DNA of 64,000 bases from Opisthorchis felineus (taxonomy: Eukaryota; Platyhelminthes; Trematoda; Opisthorchiida; Opisthorchiidae). The notes under the pieces are model-generated. The model did no database searches. It was not told where the DNA came from and was given only the letters and a program-made list of their open reading frames with translations. The stretch lies in assembly GCA_004794785.1 (NCBI GenBank), contig SJOL01001804.1, forward strand, positions 1,097,467 to 1,161,466, in the 5' to 3' direction. Positions 1-64,000 of the stretch are shown here, piece by piece. The position numbers and the translations under genes are program-made. Position 1 is the stretch's first letter. Each line of letters begins with the position of its first letter.

Positions 1-3000
1 CCCACAAAAAACGGGACGTAATATTACTTTCCAGCATATTCTATTACATTCAGGTAGCTGCTTGCGTCATCCGCAGTATATCACTGGTGATCATGTGGGC
101 CCACAAACGTGATAGACATGGTGGAAGAAACCTACTTCAGATTATATATATTCTCCTACATGAAAGCCTGTGATTAAGACTAATTTTGTCAGCTGAACAA
201 GAGCAGCCACTGGTTTTTGGAAGTTCAATGAATAACATCGTTCTCTGGGATCGTTCTCTTGGCATTATCCTATTTTGGATTGGAAGGGAAACCACGTTGT
301 TAACCAGTGCCCACTTTCCACCACTAGCCAATCGCCATTTATCTATCCACAATATAGATCTTATGTTTTTCAAAGCTTCGCACTGTCAGGAATGGTCCAG
401 AATTGACTTGCTTACTCATTGGGGATTTCTTAGTCATACCATAAGTAAAGTTTTAGCTGAGCTTTGTTTTAAGAGCTCTGGCACATGATTGTCTGGCGCC
501 TTTTGATCTACAAAAAATTTTTTATCATGTGAATTTGTCAATACGCTTATTTAATCCTGATGAGACAGAGGACCAAAACTCCGTATAAATATATGGGAAA
601 TCCACCTACCTTAAAGGACGCAGAGCACTGAACCGGTGCAGCACGGAAAAAGATGGTGAGACAGGAAAGAAGTCTTGTACGGAATTTGCTTTCGTCTGGT
701 AGAAGCTCCGTCTGGCATTCGGTCTGGAGAGTAAAGCCAAATCCCTCAGGCATGAATAACTTACGGCCTCGTTTCAGTCGCAAATGGCTATGTATAACAA
801 TTGCGATAGCTTTAAATAAGTTTTATCACTGGGTGGAGAAGAGAATGTGGTCTGTATCTCTATTGGCTGGGTGGACTGCACCACAACTGAGGGTCTCAAG
901 CATCAAAGTGTTCATAGTTAATTCCAAAAATGTGGAGAACTTCCCAGTGAAGAGCTAGAAACAGACGTCATTATGATTAGTTTCGGTCGTGTCTGTAATA
1001 TTCTGTCGGTAGTCATCTACTCAAATGTCAGCAAGCATTTTGGATCTCGGACTGATACGTATCGTGAGGGTTTTGTACCTTAGCCCAGTCTTCCTTTCTT
1101 TGAGATGTTATTCGATGGAAATGCGTTTCCTATTTGACAAAAACGGAAAGTCACTCAACACAATCGACCCCACGTATGCCAGGTGCTCAAAGTGGAAGTG
1201 AAATATGGTAACTCCAGTTGTGACCTGTTGCCATCTCCGGCAAACATTGCTTTTGAGTTTTCCAATGTTGGTCTTTACACCGGGTAATTGTAAAAGAAAG
1301 TCAAATCACTAATCTGTTCCACTGTGGCTCCAGCACACCATGGAAAGAACATAATGGCTACTAGGTGGCTTGGACCCAGAACTTAGTCATCGAAAATATG
1401 AGGGATGAATTGACGCCTTTTAAATTATTTGCTTGTGGTCTAATCCTTGAGCCGTCCCAAGCATAATGAGTTTTCCTGTTTAAATACTCTAACAGTGTGC
1501 CTAGCATCATATTCACTTGGGAAATGAATGCCTTACCTTTTACTTACGTCTTCCGCAGTCTACTGAAAAAACCTAACTTGGTGGGAAAAAAGAATGCCCC
1601 CCTAAATGAAGCTCCACAAAAGGAAAATGTTCCTTCAATGTCGACAACGAAGATTCCTCGCCAAACGTTTACCTAAATGATAAGAGGAGGGATTCTACCA
1701 TGCGGACGGTTTATGAGCCGTATGCTGTATTGAACTTGATTTCAAGACGTTTTCGATCTGCTCCAAACTCAGTTAAACTAGCAGACTAAACTCAAACTTA
1801 AGTCTACAATGTTGTCCAGACTGTCTGACATGTGTCATCTTAATCAACGTATTTGGTTTACGTTAAGTGAATCACATTCTTTCGAGCAAGAAACGGGACG
1901 TATGATTGGAATAAGCGATATTTGGTAACACCTGCGCCAACTTTATTTAAGAGACAAAAGTCGTCAGATAAAATTGAATGGCTTGCTCCATGGACTCACT
2001 TTTGACGGCTATTACTAATTTCAAAAGCTGGCAGAAATCACATACATTTCCTTCCCCATGGGAGTTTATTCACTAGCAAAGGTTAAAAGCCTAGATACCC
2101 TTGATGGCCGCGTTTCGAGGGAGAATAACATAATGGGTATATTTTGAGATTCAGAGTAAAGACACAATTTAGGAAAGTTCAGTAAAACTCGCTGGTCCGT
2201 TCAAACCTACTAAAAATCTTCCCCGCAATCCATGTTATGAGAAGTCATACATAATGCACTCCGAAAGACGTGCGGATATTAGGTGAGATAGCCATTGTTG
2301 CTTACACTCTAGTGCGCTAAATTGTTTAGTGTTCTAATAGACAACATAATCAGTAAACATTTTGGAGTCACAACAACGATCTACGATTGGCGGGCACAGA
2401 TAACCGCTGCTGAAAAATTTTGCAGCTGTAAATTAAAACGATTGCTAACTACGGCGACATAAACCATGGTGCAAACTTGATCAAGCTGGGATTGGACGCA
2501 GACTGTGAATGCTCGTAAAAAGCGTTTCAGCTCGCAACTCTTCAACAGAGCCAGAGCCTCTTGAGCTTGCATTTTAATGCACAATTTCAATTTATTGGTT
2601 TCTGAAATGAACGAGAACATAAATTTAGGGGCAAATATTGTTACAGAAAGATTTATTACTTGAGGTTAACCATAGTGTTAGGGCTAGTACTCTTATTACG
2701 TTTGAAGTTTGGGTTTTTTTCGGACATGTGAACTATGAAGATTACTGTCCTAAAATATGTTTATGAACACCCTTGGATTGAGGTTTATAGTATAGTTTAT
2801 GTGAGTCGTGAAACTAAGAGCCCATGTGGTAAACCTGAAACTCGCGTTCACTCACAAGTAGCCCGTCAGTTTATCTTATATTTGAACTAGAATTTACAGC
2901 AACACAAAATACTTAGACACCTACCTTTGTTCCCAACTAACAGGAAACTGACGTCCTACAAAATCCACGATCCTCAAAGTATCTGAAATCCGGTTTTACC

Positions 3001-3741
3001 TAGATCACAATAAACAACCTCCAAGATGGTGCAACTCTTCTAGGTGAAATGATTTACGCAAAACTAAGAGCCTTGACCTCAGCATGTGGGAAATCTTTCA
3101 GAACGCCTCAAAAATGACAATAAAACGCATCTCCCCTCGTGTGTGAATTGCCTCTTTATTAATAAGTATGCCATATCTATAATAGCTATTCAGCTGGATG
3201 TTAAAGTGTCTCATCCAAAAAAGTTAAAACCAAACTACAGGGAACCAGCATAGCAAAGCAAAAACAAGTACTAGTGAGGAAACAGCTAACTGATCTGTAT
3301 GCATTCACGTAAAAAACAGAATAACTACACATGTTTTAACACCGGTTACACATTAGGTCGTTGTCACACGGACACAAGGCTTGCCCAGTTTGGCAACCGA
3401 AGATCACAGGGTACTGCATTTCAGTATGGTGGTTTCTGAATAAGTGGGTGTAAGGTCGCTCGACATCTGAAACATTCAGGAATACATTCACTTCAGGATG
3501 AAGGATGAATGGAATGTGCGCAAGTTTTCCTTCCTTGGTAAAAAGCGTGCTCCCTGCCCGGGACTAGTAACGCGTTTGTGAATTATTCGTTTAGTCACCG
3601 AAGGGCGTTACTGGCTAGAGAGAACCAACCCAGGTGTACAAGCATACTGTAAATAAATGTGTTTAAGAGTTGCTCCGGATGGTAAATCCAGTCTTGCAGA
3701 CAACATAACATAAAGGAAGGTGAAACGCTCTGTAGACTTAC
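1..3741 (-). other. ITPR intron, left edge of window
   Basis: AT-rich sequence left of the last recognised exon. No stretch matches the next ITPR block, and no repeat, RNA gene or retroelement was recognised. Short open frames here (for example 2381-2620 on the minus strand) have no family resemblance that I can support. Confidence 0.5.
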
Positions 3742-63134
<59,393 letters not shown>

Positions 63135-64000
63135 CTATAACAAGATTATAAAAATTGGTTGTAGATAATATACATGACAAAAATGTTGAAGGTACCTGCT
63201 TTCGGACTATATGCAAACTACTTATCGACATAATCACAAATTAGAATTCAAAACTCACTTATCACCTGAAAATTGTTTCTGAGCTTATACATCGAACAAT
63301 TTGTGGCATAAGAACAGAACCAGCAAAATTTAGATCTATGAGAAAATTATTACCATGAAGTTTGCTGGTGAATGAGGCTCGAAAAAGGTTTGCCAGAGGG
63401 TATGCAATTTTTACCAGTTTTATCAAGAGGATTCTGCTAGCCTGATTTCTTTGTGTTAACCTCTGGTATTAAATAAGGCACATTATTTAAAAGTTAATAT
63501 CATGCACCCTAAAGAATGTTGAGAAATACAAAATCATTCATAATGAAATCTCACAGTTGTTGAACACATGTCACCTCAACACTCTCCTTCTCGGAGTGGC
63601 AACTAAATTGAGAACAATATGCAGGCCTCAGAGAGGTACCTAGGTTTTCAAAAGCTTTTCAATTATCCACTCAGATTCGTGGCAGTGGCCCAACACTCAT
63701 GCTTCTGTTTGCTTACATGACAGATTGTGGTATCGGCAAAGTTAGCATAACCACATTGCTGGTACTGGCCAGAAAAAGCCGAAGGATATAAGGATGAGAC
63801 GTGGTCATGTTTTTTCCCTGCTTAAACACTGAAAAACACCTCATTATGCACGCCATCTATGGTCCGGCATAAATGCTCGTTCTTAAGTGTGTCAGGGAAC
63901 CACACGCCACAGATTCATCTGTTTTTCGGGGCGATGAAGGATTCCTATACATATGTCTGCTCCTTAGGTAAAGAACTGTAAGATAGAAAGCACAGAAAGA
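63135..64000 (-). other. ITPR intron, right edge of window
   Basis: Should lead to the exons for the first about 110 residues. I saw no match to the start of the family (for example the MIR pattern following the initiator), no promoter and no repeat. Confidence 0.45.

Noticed and set aside
545..575. Another hammerhead core (cctgatgagacagaggac)
   Set aside because: CTGATGAG is present but stem II does not pair properly and no GAAA follows at the right place.

Overview
The window is eukaryotic nuclear DNA, AT-leaning and intron-rich. It holds short conserved exons with GT-AG borders, long introns full of degraded repeats, and no operon-like gene packing. Its LINE-type retroelements resemble the RTE-like elements common in flatworm genomes, and it carries hammerhead-ribozyme repeats of a kind also known from schistosomes. 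I therefore read it as a parasitic flatworm (trematode or cestode); the order is not decided by the sequence.

One host gene fills the window. On the minus strand at least 18 exons (plus one doubtful one) between 63134 and 3742 encode an inositol 1,4,5-trisphosphate receptor (ITPR). Transcription runs right to left. The part present starts inside the N-terminal suppressor domain (MIR repeats, 62976-63134). It continues through the IP3-binding core (59811 down to about 40162) and the first helical/RIH regulatory blocks (36677 down to 3742). The first about 110 residues lie to the right, or in an exon I could not see. The later regulatory helices, the membrane segments and the pore lie to the left. 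Exon phases agree at the joins a-b-c-d-e-f-g-h-i and m-n-o. A few short exons expected from the family were not located in the larger introns.

The introns hold the mobile DNA. Region by region: 6612-about 10450 is a nearly full-length but frameshifted RTE-like LINE with a hairpin-rich 5' leader; 18840-19440 and 26881-27140 are two small reverse-transcriptase relics; 24018-24190 is a TCTA microsatellite; 29393-29517 is a near-perfect 40-bp foldback; 31341-32001 is an inverted pair of about 311-bp repeat units, each containing a hammerhead ribozyme, and the pair is flanked by a target-site duplication; a decayed third copy lies near 19905-20195; 43381-43462 is a tRNA/SINE-like head; 51246-about 54200 is a second RTE-like LINE with dead active sites; 56140-56790 is a GGTTA-rich minisatellite with an 86-bp direct duplication.

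The most interesting item is the hammerhead-ribozyme repeat. It looks like a small non-autonomous retroelement (retrozyme-like) copied from a concatemeric or circular RNA and integrated with a twin-priming-type inversion. All four LINE pieces lie in the same orientation as the ITPR gene.
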